Part shown: positions 25,435 through 33,264 of the stretch, in pieces | Layout of the letters: each line of letters starts with the position of its first letter | Position numbering within the stretch: position 1 is the stretch's first letter | DNA from: Candidatus Melainabacteria bacterium | GTDB lineage: Bacteria > Cyanobacteriota > Vampirovibrionia > Obscuribacterales > Obscuribacteraceae | Direction of reading: 5' to 3' | Assembly (NCBI GenBank): GCA_020853845.1 | Contig: JADYYD010000135.1 | Coordinates: 1-40,042 of the forward strand | Length of the DNA: 40,042 bases | Notes under the pieces: model-generated | Database searches by the model: none | What the model was told of the DNA's origin: nothing | What the model saw: the letters and a program-made list of their open reading frames with translations, nothing else | Position numbers and translations under genes: made by a program

Positions 25435-26610
25435 ATGGCAACCAAGAGAATCAGCCTTTTGGGCTCGACAGGGTCAATCGGGCGGCAAAGTCTGGACATC
25501 GCATACGCTCACAAAGACTGTATTCAAGTGGTTGCAATGGCAGCCGGAGGCGGCAATCTCGATCTGTTTGCCGACCAGATAAAACAGTTCGAACCCGCAC
25601 TCGTATCCGTTCCAGGAGACGCTGAAAGAAAACTGCTCAAGGAAAAGTTGGGGGCAGGCTCTAAAGTTCACATCGAAATCGGCCCGCAAGGACTGGAAAA
25701 CGTTGCCGCCGAAAGCGGCGCCGATACTGTCGTAACCGGCATAGTTGGTTTTCTTGGTTTGAAACCGACTGCAAAGGCGATAGAAAAAGGAAAAACGATC
25801 GCGCTTGCCAATAAAGAAACACTTGTTGCCGCCGGCAGTGCAGTCATGCCGATGGTTGAAAAATACGGCGCCAAAATCGTCCCTGTCGACAGCGAACACT
25901 CGGCGATTTTCCAGTCCCTGAGCGGTCATACGAAGAATGATGTCGAGGCGCTCTGGCTGACGGCCTCAGGCGGGCCGTTCAGAACATGGACGAAAGAACA
26001 AATTGAGGGTGCCACCAAAGGTGATGCGCTCAAACATCCTAATTGGAACATGGGTCAGAAGATCACAATCGACTCGGCAACTCTGATGAACAAGGGGTTG
26101 GAGATAGTCGAAGCGCGCTGGCTGTTCGACATAACCGCCGAGAAAATTCGCGTCGTCGTTCATCCGCAATCAATTCTTCATTCCGCCGTCGAATTCGTAG
26201 ACGGTTCCATCGTCGGTCAAATGGGACTGCCTGATATGCGCTTGCCGATTCATTACGCGCTGTTTCACCCCGAGCGCGTTCATTCAGAGCGCGTTCCGCG
26301 CCTGGATCTGACCGCACTCAGCCAACTGACTTTCGAAGAGCCCGATACCAGCCGTTTCCCCTGCCTCGCCATCGCCAAGAAAGTGGCGGCAGAGGACTCG
26401 ACAAGCGCCTGCGTCATGAATGCCGCCAATGAAATCGTTGTCGCCGCATTTCTTAACGACCGCATCGCCTTCCGTGACATCGCTCGGCTCATAGAACAGG
26501 TGTTAGAGAAGCACAAGCCGATTTCAAAGCCCAGTTTGGACGATATACTTGAGGCGGATCGCTGGGCTCGACAAGAGGCAGACAACCTTCTGAAGTCCCG
26601 GGCGGCATAG
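25435..26610 (+). CDS. dxr: 1-deoxy-D-xylulose 5-phosphate reductoisomerase
   Basis: Second enzyme of the MEP isoprenoid pathway: rearranges and reduces DXP to MEP with NADPH. 391 aa, normal length. Seen: NADPH-binding GSTGSIGRQSLDI, NKETLVAAG, the metal- and substrate-binding DSEHSAIFQSL, LTASGGPF, and HPNWNMGQKITIDSATLMNK. ATG at 25435. 59 bases upstream of upp on the same strand, probably cotranscribed. Target of fosmidomycin in the family. Confidence 0.97.
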   Translation: MATKRISLLGSTGSIGRQSLDIAYAHKDCIQVVAMAAGGGNLDLFADQIKQFEPALVSVPGDAERKLLKEKLGAGSKVHIEIGPQGLENVAAESGADTVVTGIVGFLGLKPTAKAIEKGKTIALANKETLVAAGSAVMPMVEKYGAKIVPVDSEHSAIFQSLSGHTKNDVEALWLTASGGPFRTWTKEQIEGATKGDALKHPNWNMGQKITIDSATLMNKGLEIVEARWLFDITAEKIRVVVHPQSILHSAVEFVDGSIVGQMGLPDMRLPIHYALFHPERVHSERVPRLDLTALSQLTFEEPDTSRFPCLAIAKKVAAEDSTSACVMNAANEIVVAAFLNDRIAFRDIARLIEQVLEKHKPISKPSLDDILEADRWARQEADNLLKSRAA

Positions 26611-26669
26611 CGCACCAAAGGCGCTCATCTTTGGAAACTGGAAATTCGCATTGCAGGGAGACAGCTCCA

Positions 26670-27317
26670 ATGGCTACGACTGGAACAGATACGTCAAAAG
26701 TCACGATAGTGAACCATCCTTTGACCCGCAATATTTTGACCAGGCTCAGGGACTATCAAACGCCATCGGGCGAATTCCGCGAGAAAGCTCGGCAGTTGAG
26801 CTATTTCCTCGTCTACGAGGCTATGCGCGAGTTGGGAGTGAGGGAAGTCGGGGTAGAAACGCCGATCGGTCCCGCCAAGGGCGTGGCACTGAGCGATTAT
26901 GTGGTGTTTGCGCCGGTTTTGCGGGCGGGATTAATACTCGCCGAAGCAGCACAGGAGCTCTTCGCCAACGCTCGCATCTATCACATCGGGCTGCGGCGGG
27001 ATGAAGAGACGCTCAAGGCGATTTCCTATTATGCGAAACTGCCGGAGGCGCTTCCCAATGAAAGTCGCGTATTCGTGCTCGATCCCATGCTGGCAACCGG
27101 CGGTTCAGCCTGCGCTGCTATCAATCTCTTCGACAAACTCAATGTCACAACCATTCACCTGGTCTCCATAGTCGCCGCCCCTGAGGGTGTAAAGCGCGTT
27201 CACAGCCAATTCCCCAATGTGCACATAACAACCGCTGCCTTGGACGAGAATTTGAACGAGCACGGCTACATCGTTCCAGGCTTGGGCGATGCAGGCGACC
27301 GGATTTTCGGAACCTAA
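26670..27317 (+). CDS. upp: Uracil phosphoribosyltransferase
   Basis: Pyrimidine salvage: uracil + PRPP to UMP. 215 aa from ATG 26670, with GGGAG about ten bases upstream; an earlier TTG in frame (26631) would add 13 unlike residues. Seen: VNHPLTRNILTRLRDYQTP, the PRPP loop LDPMLATGGSACAAI and the C-terminal PGLGDAGDRIFGT. Intact and normal length (about 210). Followed by a bidirectional hairpin shared with dodecin. Confidence 0.95.
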   Translation: MATTGTDTSKVTIVNHPLTRNILTRLRDYQTPSGEFREKARQLSYFLVYEAMRELGVREVGVETPIGPAKGVALSDYVVFAPVLRAGLILAEAAQELFANARIYHIGLRRDEETLKAISYYAKLPEALPNESRVFVLDPMLATGGSACAAINLFDKLNVTTIHLVSIVAAPEGVKRVHSQFPNVHITTAALDENLNEHGYIVPGLGDAGDRIFGT

Positions 27318-27356
27318 TCCAGCTAATCTAGCTCCAAATCAAAAATGCACAAACGA

Positions 27357-27381
27357 AAGGGCGGCGCAATGCGTCGCCCTT
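27357..27381. terminator. Shared hairpin between converging upp and dodecin genes
   Basis: Eleven-base stem with one G-T pair, AAGGGCGGCGC / GCGTCGCCCTT, three-base loop. On the minus strand it is followed by TCGTTTG, on the plus strand by only a distant T-run, so it is mainly a dodecin terminator. Confidence 0.65.
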
Positions 27382-27405
27382 CCAGCTATCGATGCTTTTT
27401 GAAAA

Positions 27406-27612
27406 TTAGTCTTCGAGCTTGAAGCCGACTTTCAGCTTGACTTGAAATTCGGAAACGGCTCCGTCCTTAATCGCGCCGCGCTCTTCGACAACTTCGAACC
27501 AACCCATATTGCGGATGGTCTTTCCAGCGCGCTTGACTGCTTCCTTGGTCGCTTCAGCAAAGCTGACCGGGGAAGTGCCGACAATTTCAACCATTTTGTA
27601 AACGCCAGACAT
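27406..27612 (-). CDS. Dodecin (flavin-storage protein)
   Basis: Forms a hollow dodecamer that binds flavins in stacked pairs. 68 aa from ATG 27612, which gives the family N-terminus MSGVYKMVEIVGTSP and has AAGGAG; the open frame extends 11 codons upstream without support. Seen: the helix FAEATKEAVKRAGKTIRN, the flavin-stacking tryptophan W38 in MGWFEVVEERG, and Q57 in EFQVKLKVGF. Single-gene unit. An eight-base inverted repeat TTCTTGAG / CTCAAGAA upstream (27673-27704) could be an operator. Confidence 0.93.
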   Translation of the reverse strand: MSGVYKMVEIVGTSPVSFAEATKEAVKRAGKTIRNMGWFEVVEERGAIKDGAVSEFQVKLKVGFKLED

Positions 27613-27739
27613 ATAAACTCCTTGGTTCCTGAGGAACAATGACAACCGAACGAAATTTCGAACGAAAATTAGTTCTTGAGATTATTGCGGATTATGCTCA
27701 AGAATTCCCGCTTAATTAAGTTCCAACTATATAAATCGA

Positions 27740-27763
27740 AGAAGGAGCATTTCTGCTCCTTCT
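27740..27763 (-). terminator. Probable terminator of the EF-hand/LysM gene
   Basis: Perfect ten-base stem AGAAGGAGCA / TGCTCCTTCT with a four-base loop, followed on the minus strand by TCGATTTATATAG. It lies about 60 bases past the stop of the 27823 gene. Confidence 0.5.
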
Positions 27764-27822
27764 CCTTGGATTTGGGCTTATGGCGAACCAGTTGAACTCA
27801 TGAATTCGATTGAAAATTGAAA

Positions 27823-29541
27823 TTAAACGAGACCGGCGTAAAATCTCATGTCGGCTTGTGAAATTCCGTTGTTTTCAAAAGCGCGCTCGTCGTTGTTTCC
27901 TTTCTGAAAATATTTCAGATTGTCTTTGAGGAACTCGAGAGTTTGGCGCTCTTCGCGTGTCAGTCTTGCTGTTGTGAGGGCGCGCGTGATCTCTTCTTTG
28001 GTCAAGTAGTTGTTGCGATCGGCATCAAATGATCTAAAGCTGCCGTCGCGAAGATACTTCTCGCTGTTTCGTGCCAGGTCATCGAGCTTGGTCAAGTCCT
28101 GACGCGAGATGCCGCTGTTTTCATCGCCTTTTTCATCGTTGGCGAGTTCTTGAATCTTGCCGACGTTTTTAGACAAAGTATCGAGAGCGCGAATTTCGTC
28201 GGCACTCAAATTGTCCTGATTTTGCGAAACATACCTTTCGATTTCTTTGCGGCTCACGTGATTGTTGCCGTCTTTGTCCATCTCGCTAAAACGATCGCGC
28301 ATGATTTCGGCTGCCGACTTGTGTTCGTTGCGATTGCCCTTCTGTTTGCCTTCCGGAGGCACTTCGCAGTTCGGATCTTCTTGTTTGACTGGTGGCTTCG
28401 CTGGTGCCTTCACCGGTGGCACTTCGCAATTGGGATCTTCTTGCTTCACCGGCGTTTTTGCAGGTCTTTCGCGAACCGGTGTTTTCACAGGGGCAACTTC
28501 GCAATTCGGATCGTTCTTGCCCGGCAGTTTGAGTTTATCGCCTTCCTTGATCAAACCGCCCACAGGCATCTTGTTCAATTCAGCCGTTCTGTTCACCATT
28601 TCGAGAATGTCTTTATTTGAGGCTTCCTGACCGCCATTGCGATGCTTCAATTCCTCTTTGCAAATTTTCCAGAGCGAATCGCCAGGCTTGACTGTGTATT
28701 CTTTATTTTCAGCGGGGGCTTCTTTGGCACCATCCTTCGCTCCGCCCTTTTCACCGGGTTTATCTTCTTCCTTCGCGCCTTCCTTGGCTCGCGTCGTCAC
28801 GCCAGGCACTTCGCAGTTGCCCTCAGAAACCCGCATGGAACCTGTACCTTCCTGCTGTCTGGCTTCGAGAATATCGTGACGCGTGAAGCCATCGTTTTCC
28901 AAGCCGTATTCATCATTGTGAGCATTTTGCAAACGCTCCATGTCCTTGGCAAGCACTTCCAAATTCTTTGCTTCTTCCATGGTCATGGTCTTCGCATTGG
29001 CTTTGCCGTAGGCGACGATTTCACCGACGGTGACGTGTCCATCACCATCTTGGTCCAGCTTGTCGAAATTCTTGGCGGCATAGTCTTCAGCCTTCAGGCG
29101 CTGACCGGCAACATCAAGGTCTTTCTGCGAGATGCCATTTTCCGGACCATGCTGACCGCCGCGGCTATTGCCTGTGTACAATCCATCCGTACTGTTCTTC
29201 TCCAACTTGCCGACATTGGCGGCCACTTTTTGCAATGCTTCTTTTTCAGCCTGACTCAAGCTTTTGTTATTTTTGAGATACTCATCGATTTCGGCCTTGG
29301 TAATACGACCGTCTTTCGATGCGTCCAGTTTGTCGAAGTTCTTCTTCACATAATCCAATTCGCTGCCACCGCTTATCGACAGCTCGGGAAGCACGCCGGA
29401 AGCTTTGAGCTGCTCTCTTTGTGCTTGATTCACTGCGAGGAGCTGCTTGTTTTCACCTTCAGAAATTTGAACGTTGACGACAGATTTAGCTTCGGCGGAA
29501 ACAGGAGCTTTTTCGGCTTTTTCAATCGCTGTGGGTGGCAT
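27823..29541 (-). CDS. EF-hand / LysM protein (first of three related calcium-binding proteins)
   Basis: 572 aa, acidic. No signal peptide recognised. Domains: shared N-terminal segment ASGVLPELSISGG (47-59); EF-hand modules 1 and 2 with canonical loops at 73-84 and 163-174 (DQDGDGHVTVGE); Lys/Glu-rich linker; LysM domain at about 281-341 (YTVKPGDSLWKI to GDKLKLPGK); a linker with repeated DPNCEVPP units (346, 370, 390); and modules 3 and 4 with loops at 422-433 and 506-517. Each module has a second motif 44-46 residues later (for example NDEKGDENSGIS), except module 1, where it is altered by an insertion. ATG at 29541 has GAGG upstream. Likely binds calcium and peptidoglycan or another N-acetylglucosamine polymer; export route unknown. 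Confidence 0.85.
   Translation of the reverse strand: MPPTAIEKAEKAPVSAEAKSVVNVQISEGENKQLLAVNQAQREQLKASGVLPELSISGGSELDYVKKNFDKLDASKDGRITKAEIDEYLKNNKSLSQAEKEALQKVAANVGKLEKNSTDGLYTGNSRGGQHGPENGISQKDLDVAGQRLKAEDYAAKNFDKLDQDGDGHVTVGEIVAYGKANAKTMTMEEAKNLEVLAKDMERLQNAHNDEYGLENDGFTRHDILEARQQEGTGSMRVSEGNCEVPGVTTRAKEGAKEEDKPGEKGGAKDGAKEAPAENKEYTVKPGDSLWKICKEELKHRNGGQEASNKDILEMVNRTAELNKMPVGGLIKEGDKLKLPGKNDPNCEVAPVKTPVRERPAKTPVKQEDPNCEVPPVKAPAKPPVKQEDPNCEVPPEGKQKGNRNEHKSAAEIMRDRFSEMDKDGNNHVSRKEIERYVSQNQDNLSADEIRALDTLSKNVGKIQELANDEKGDENSGISRQDLTKLDDLARNSEKYLRDGSFRSFDADRNNYLTKEEITRALTTARLTREERQTLEFLKDNLKYFQKGNNDERAFENNGISQADMRFYAGLV
28360..28515 (-). repeat. Imperfect tandem repeat coding for the NCEVPP linker
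   Basis: Repeat of a segment encoding QEDPNCEVPPxK: two copies 60 bases apart and a third, more diverged, 75 bases further on. It lies between the LysM domain and the C-terminal EF-hand modules. Confidence 0.7.
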
Positions 29542-29676
29542 GGGAGAAACCTCTAATTTGTAGGAGCGTTAGGAGCGCGGGGGGAGGGAACGCACTCACA
29601 ATATCGCTGCAATTTTCAAAAAATCTTGAAAACCCAGAACGCCAACTAGAGCAGGCTTTCCAGCCACGAAGCAAGA

Positions 29677-29699
29677 CCGCCCAGCCGTAGGCCGGGCGG
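29677..29699 (-). terminator. Possible terminator downstream of the calpain-like gene
   Basis: Strong GC hairpin CCGCCC-GCC / GGC-GGGCGG with one internal mismatch and a GTA loop. The T-run is better on the plus strand (ATTTTGCT) than on the minus strand (TCTTGCTT), so its direction is uncertain; it lies 63 bases past the calpain-like stop. Confidence 0.4.
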
Positions 29700-29761
29700 A
29701 TTTTGCTCTCAATCGAGGAGAATTTTTAAAGGCTGGGCATGTCTGTTTTCCCCGCTATGCT

Positions 29762-32700
29762 CTATTCAGTGTAAGTAGCATTTGAAAAGTTCTTTTCGAA
29801 AACTTTGAGCGAAACCTTTATAGTGCCGCGCGTGGTGTCTTGACCGTCGCCCCATGGATTGCGAATCGTCACCGTTCCACCGTCCGGACCTTTGGGGTCG
29901 AAGCCGATAACGCTGTATGCATGGGCAACGGGGAAACCATCATCAGTCTTGCTGCTGAAGATGTGGTTTCTAATTCCTGCGATCACCGGGCGCCGCTTCG
30001 AACCATTGAGAGCTTCATTCAACTTGTCGGCGATTTCAGACTCCGATGAGAATGTGAACCAGTCAGTATCGTTATCGCGCCCGGTCAAAAGTTCCATTGC
30101 GTTACCGGAGCGGATGGCGCCGCCGTCGCCGCCTTCTGCGTCGGTGTCTCCACCGAAGAGGTTGGTCGGTCCACGACGATACCAGTGCCTGTTGCAGTAT
30201 GCTCCGTAGGCTTTCTCCAAAACGCTGGCCCACGTTCCGTCGGCGCTGCCTTGATTGAAGATGCCCATTTCCGATTCTGTCGGAGCCTTCACTGTAATCG
30301 GTTCATCGGTGTTGCCGGGGAATGTAACCGTGTAGGTTCCATCGCCATTGTCTTTGATCATTCTGTGAATGGCTTCCGGATCGACTGCTGCCAGGGATGC
30401 AACTGCTGCTTCGAAATAGCAATTGCCGATCATGCCTTGCTTGATGGCATCGGGCTTGATGCTTTCGAGCGGATTTTCTTTATTGGCATACAGGTCGCGC
30501 GATCCTGTTTTCTGCGCTTCATTGGTACGATTCACAGCGTTGTAGACCGAAACTACCGTGCTGTCTCCATACGATTTCAAATCATCCTTCGTGATGCCGT
30601 CATTCTCGTCACCCAGCTCGTCATTGCTGGCTTCTTCGATGTCGTCGACATTGTCTCTGAGAAATTCCAGGCTCGTGCGCTCATCTTGAGTGAGGTCGGT
30701 TCTTTCGAGCGCTTTTCTGATTTCTGATTTAGTAAGGTAATCGTCGCTGTCGGTGTCAACTTTTTTGAAATTGTCATCCTTATTTAGAAACACTCTTGCT
30801 CTGCCGATTTGCTGCCAGTCGGATTGAATTTTGTCTCTGTCTTTGTCGAACTGTTTGAGGTCGGCTCTGGTGATTCCGTCGTTCTCATCGGCGAGTTCAT
30901 CATTGCTCAACTCTTCGAGATCGTCCTGGTTCTTATACAGAGTTGCGACTATTTGCGCATCCTTGCCTGTGTACTTCTGGCATTGCACTGCGTCCGCCAA
31001 CTCGCTCTCGCTCAGGTATCCGTCGCTGTCTTCATCGAGCTGGTCGAACAGGCGCTCGCTTTCTGCGGCAACTGCTTCCAACTTCACTGCTTCGGTAGTG
31101 GAGTCGTATTTATATTGAACAGGCGCAGGCAATGGCAGTTTTTCCGTATTGCCTTCAGTTCCAACCGTGTTGGAGCCGGTTTCATCGAGAGCATCTCTCA
31201 GGTCGGCACTGGTGAAACCATCATTTTCGTCGCCCAATTCATCATTGGAATACTCTTCCAGATCGTCTGCATTGCGCTTCAAATAGTCGAGGTTGGAGCG
31301 GTCTTGAGCGCTTAATCTGTCGCTATTGGCACGGACGTAACTGTTTACTTCGCCGGATGTGACATAGCCGTCGCCGTCCAGATCCAACTTGCTGAAGTTT
31401 TGCTTTGCATATTCGGTCGCCTTCATTTGCTCTTCGGCAACATTGATATCCTGGCGAGTGATGCCATCGTTTTCATCGGCTAACTCGTCGTCGTACATTT
31501 CCTCCAGGTCGTCGACTTTGGAAGCGAGGCGCTTGAGCGCAAGGTTTTCTCCCGACGTGAGCGACTTTTCGTTGTCTTTAATGTACTTATCAATTTCCGA
31601 CTTAGTGACAAAATTGTCGCCGTCTCGATCGACGAATGAGAAACGTTTGCGCAAGTAGTCCAGCCCTGAATCCGCCAAGCGTTCTTCGTTCTTGCTTTGC
31701 GCCTTGGCGTCCGCGGGCTTAGCGGCATCGGCCGGCTTGACTGCGTCAGCAGTTTGGCAGTCCGAGCGAGCATCTAGAGAACCAAGTTCGATCAAGGCAT
31801 CGGTAACGTCCGATCTGGTAATGCCGTCATCCTCGTCGGCGAGCTCATCATTTGCGTATTCTTCGAGGTTTGAAATGTTCTCTTGCAAATATTTGAGATT
31901 GAGCTTTTCGTCTGCAGACAGGTTATGGCGTGCGTTGCTGTAAGCATCAATGTCGCCTTCGGTAATGAAGCCGTCTGCGTTGCCGTCCAGCTTGTCGAAG
32001 TTCGTCTTTGCATAAGCGAGCGCGTCCAGACGTGGTCTTGCTTCGCTGATGTCGGCTTTGGTAATGCCATTGTCTTCGTCGAAGCGTTCATCATTGCTTT
32101 GCTCTTCAACCCCGCCGACGCTGTTCTTCAATGCCACCAGCTTCGCTTTGTCTTCGTTGGAAAGCGTCCCTTTGTTGGCATCAGCATAGCCGGAGATCTC
32201 ATCGGCATCGAGGTAGCCGTCTTTGTCTGCGTCAATCTTCTCGAAATTGTCTCGAGCATAATCCAGAGCCTGGCGCAAATCGCCTGAAGCTTTGACGTCC
32301 TTGCATTCTGTCTCAGCGCCGCTCAGACGCTCAGTGCCTTCCTTTTCCTTGCCGTTCTGCAGGTCATATCTGCTGAAGCCGTCGTTCTCATCGCCCCATT
32401 CATCATTGCTGATTTCTTCGATATCGCCGACGCTCTTTCTCAAGTTGTTGAGGATCGTTTGCTCTTGCTCGCCGACTTTGCCCTTGAATTTGATGAATGC
32501 ATCGATTTCGCCGACAGTTACGTGCCCGTCGCCATCATGGTCCAGTTTGTCGAAATTCTTTTGAGCGTAATCGTAGATGCCGAATTTCTTCTGAATTCCG
32601 GACAGGTCGGCTTTGGTGATACCGTCATTCTCGTAGCCGAGTTCATCATTGCTGTGATCTTCGAACGTGCTGATTTTCTCTTTTACTTTTCTCAGCGCTT

Positions 32701-33022
32701 CCAACTCGGAATTCGAGAGCTTGGCGGCGTTTTCTTTTGCGTAAGCATCGATCTCTGCGGCAGTTACCCAGCCGTCTGCCGAGCGATCGATTTTGTCGAA
32801 GTTCTTTTGCACATAAGCGATCTCTTTTGCGCCTTCAATCGCCAGTTCCGGCAAGAGTCCCGCTTGACGCATGGCTTGCATGTTCTTCTCATTGAGAGCT
32901 TGAATCTCTTGTGCCGTGACTTGCTTGGCGCTTTGATTAGAATCTTTGAGTGCTTTTTCGCTGGCGTCTTTGGCGACTGGTTGTTGGACACCGGCTACTT
33001 CGGTAATAGAATCTGAAGCCAT
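29762..33022 (-). CDS. Calpain-like cysteine protease with eight EF-hand modules
   Basis: 1086 aa, strongly acidic. N-terminus: a polar leader with RQAGLLPELAIEG (52-64), also seen in its neighbours; no signal peptide. Residues 79-815: eight modules, each a canonical EF-hand loop (starts 79, 161, 264, 346, 465, 547, 663, 756) and, 44-46 residues later, a motif such as NDELGDENDGIT. Residues about 850-1086: a C2 calpain protease domain with KQGMIGNCYFEAAVASLA (oxyanion Q862, nucleophile C868), WASVLEKAYGAY, the histidine in PVAHAYSV (H1034) and the asparagine in IRNPWG (N1055). All catalytic residues are present. Known of the family: calpains are calcium-activated in animals, but bacterial ones rarely carry EF-hands. 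Inference: calcium-gated proteolysis, perhaps extracellular. ATG at 33022 has GAGG upstream. Confidence 0.93.
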   Translation of the reverse strand: MASDSITEVAGVQQPVAKDASEKALKDSNQSAKQVTAQEIQALNEKNMQAMRQAGLLPELAIEGAKEIAYVQKNFDKIDRSADGWVTAAEIDAYAKENAAKLSNSELEALRKVKEKISTFEDHSNDELGYENDGITKADLSGIQKKFGIYDYAQKNFDKLDHDGDGHVTVGEIDAFIKFKGKVGEQEQTILNNLRKSVGDIEEISNDEWGDENDGFSRYDLQNGKEKEGTERLSGAETECKDVKASGDLRQALDYARDNFEKIDADKDGYLDADEISGYADANKGTLSNEDKAKLVALKNSVGGVEEQSNDERFDEDNGITKADISEARPRLDALAYAKTNFDKLDGNADGFITEGDIDAYSNARHNLSADEKLNLKYLQENISNLEEYANDELADEDDGITRSDVTDALIELGSLDARSDCQTADAVKPADAAKPADAKAQSKNEERLADSGLDYLRKRFSFVDRDGDNFVTKSEIDKYIKDNEKSLTSGENLALKRLASKVDDLEEMYDDELADENDGITRQDINVAEEQMKATEYAKQNFSKLDLDGDGYVTSGEVNSYVRANSDRLSAQDRSNLDYLKRNADDLEEYSNDELGDENDGFTSADLRDALDETGSNTVGTEGNTEKLPLPAPVQYKYDSTTEAVKLEAVAAESERLFDQLDEDSDGYLSESELADAVQCQKYTGKDAQIVATLYKNQDDLEELSNDELADENDGITRADLKQFDKDRDKIQSDWQQIGRARVFLNKDDNFKKVDTDSDDYLTKSEIRKALERTDLTQDERTSLEFLRDNVDDIEEASNDELGDENDGITKDDLKSYGDSTVVSVYNAVNRTNEAQKTGSRDLYANKENPLESIKPDAIKQGMIGNCYFEAAVASLAAVDPEAIHRMIKDNGDGTYTVTFPGNTDEPITVKAPTESEMGIFNQGSADGTWASVLEKAYGAYCNRHWYRRGPTNLFGGDTDAEGGDGGAIRSGNAMELLTGRDNDTDWFTFSSESEIADKLNEALNGSKRRPVIAGIRNHIFSSKTDDGFPVAHAYSVIGFDPKGPDGGTVTIRNPWGDGQDTTRGTIKVSLKVFEKNFSNATYTE
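30578..32788 (-). repeat. Array of eight EF-hand modules in the calpain-like gene
   Basis: Protein-level tandem repeat of about 80-120 residues per unit: canonical 12-residue calcium loop, two helices, then the acidic motif NDExxxENxGITxxDL at a fixed distance of 44-46 residues. Units 4 and 5 are separated by an Ala/Lys/Asp-rich linker, and units 6 and 7 by another linker starting EKLPLPAP. Loop 4 ends in Asp instead of Glu. Confidence 0.88.
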
Positions 33023-33207
33023 GATAAGAACCGCCTCTGAATTAGGAGGGAGAATCGAGGTGAGTGGAACGCGGGATGTGGCTTAAATGTATTTGAGCCC
33101 CGATGACAATTTAATGACAATCCCAAAAGCCATGGACCGCAAGGCTTTACAGCAAACCACCACCCGTTTTCGAGCACGTTTGTCACACATTTTCTGGTCG
33201 CTGAAAG

Positions 33208-33239
33208 CCGCACCCGCAGGTTTTGGCCTGCAGGTGCGG
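33208..33239 (-). terminator. Probable terminator of the second EF-hand/LysM gene
   Basis: Thirteen-base stem with one mismatch (arms CCGCACCCGCAGG and CCTGCAGGTGCGG) and a six-base loop; on the minus strand followed by CTTTC only. The U-tract is poor, so it could also be a stabilising hairpin. Confidence 0.45.
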
Positions 33240-33264
33240 TGCTTCGGGCTAAATTTTGATGGAC

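Noticed and set aside
28642-29556. Long plus-strand open frame of 304 codons
   Set aside because: Antisense of the EF-hand/LysM gene; the hydrophobic protein is the usual mirror of acidic/lysine-rich codons on the other strand.
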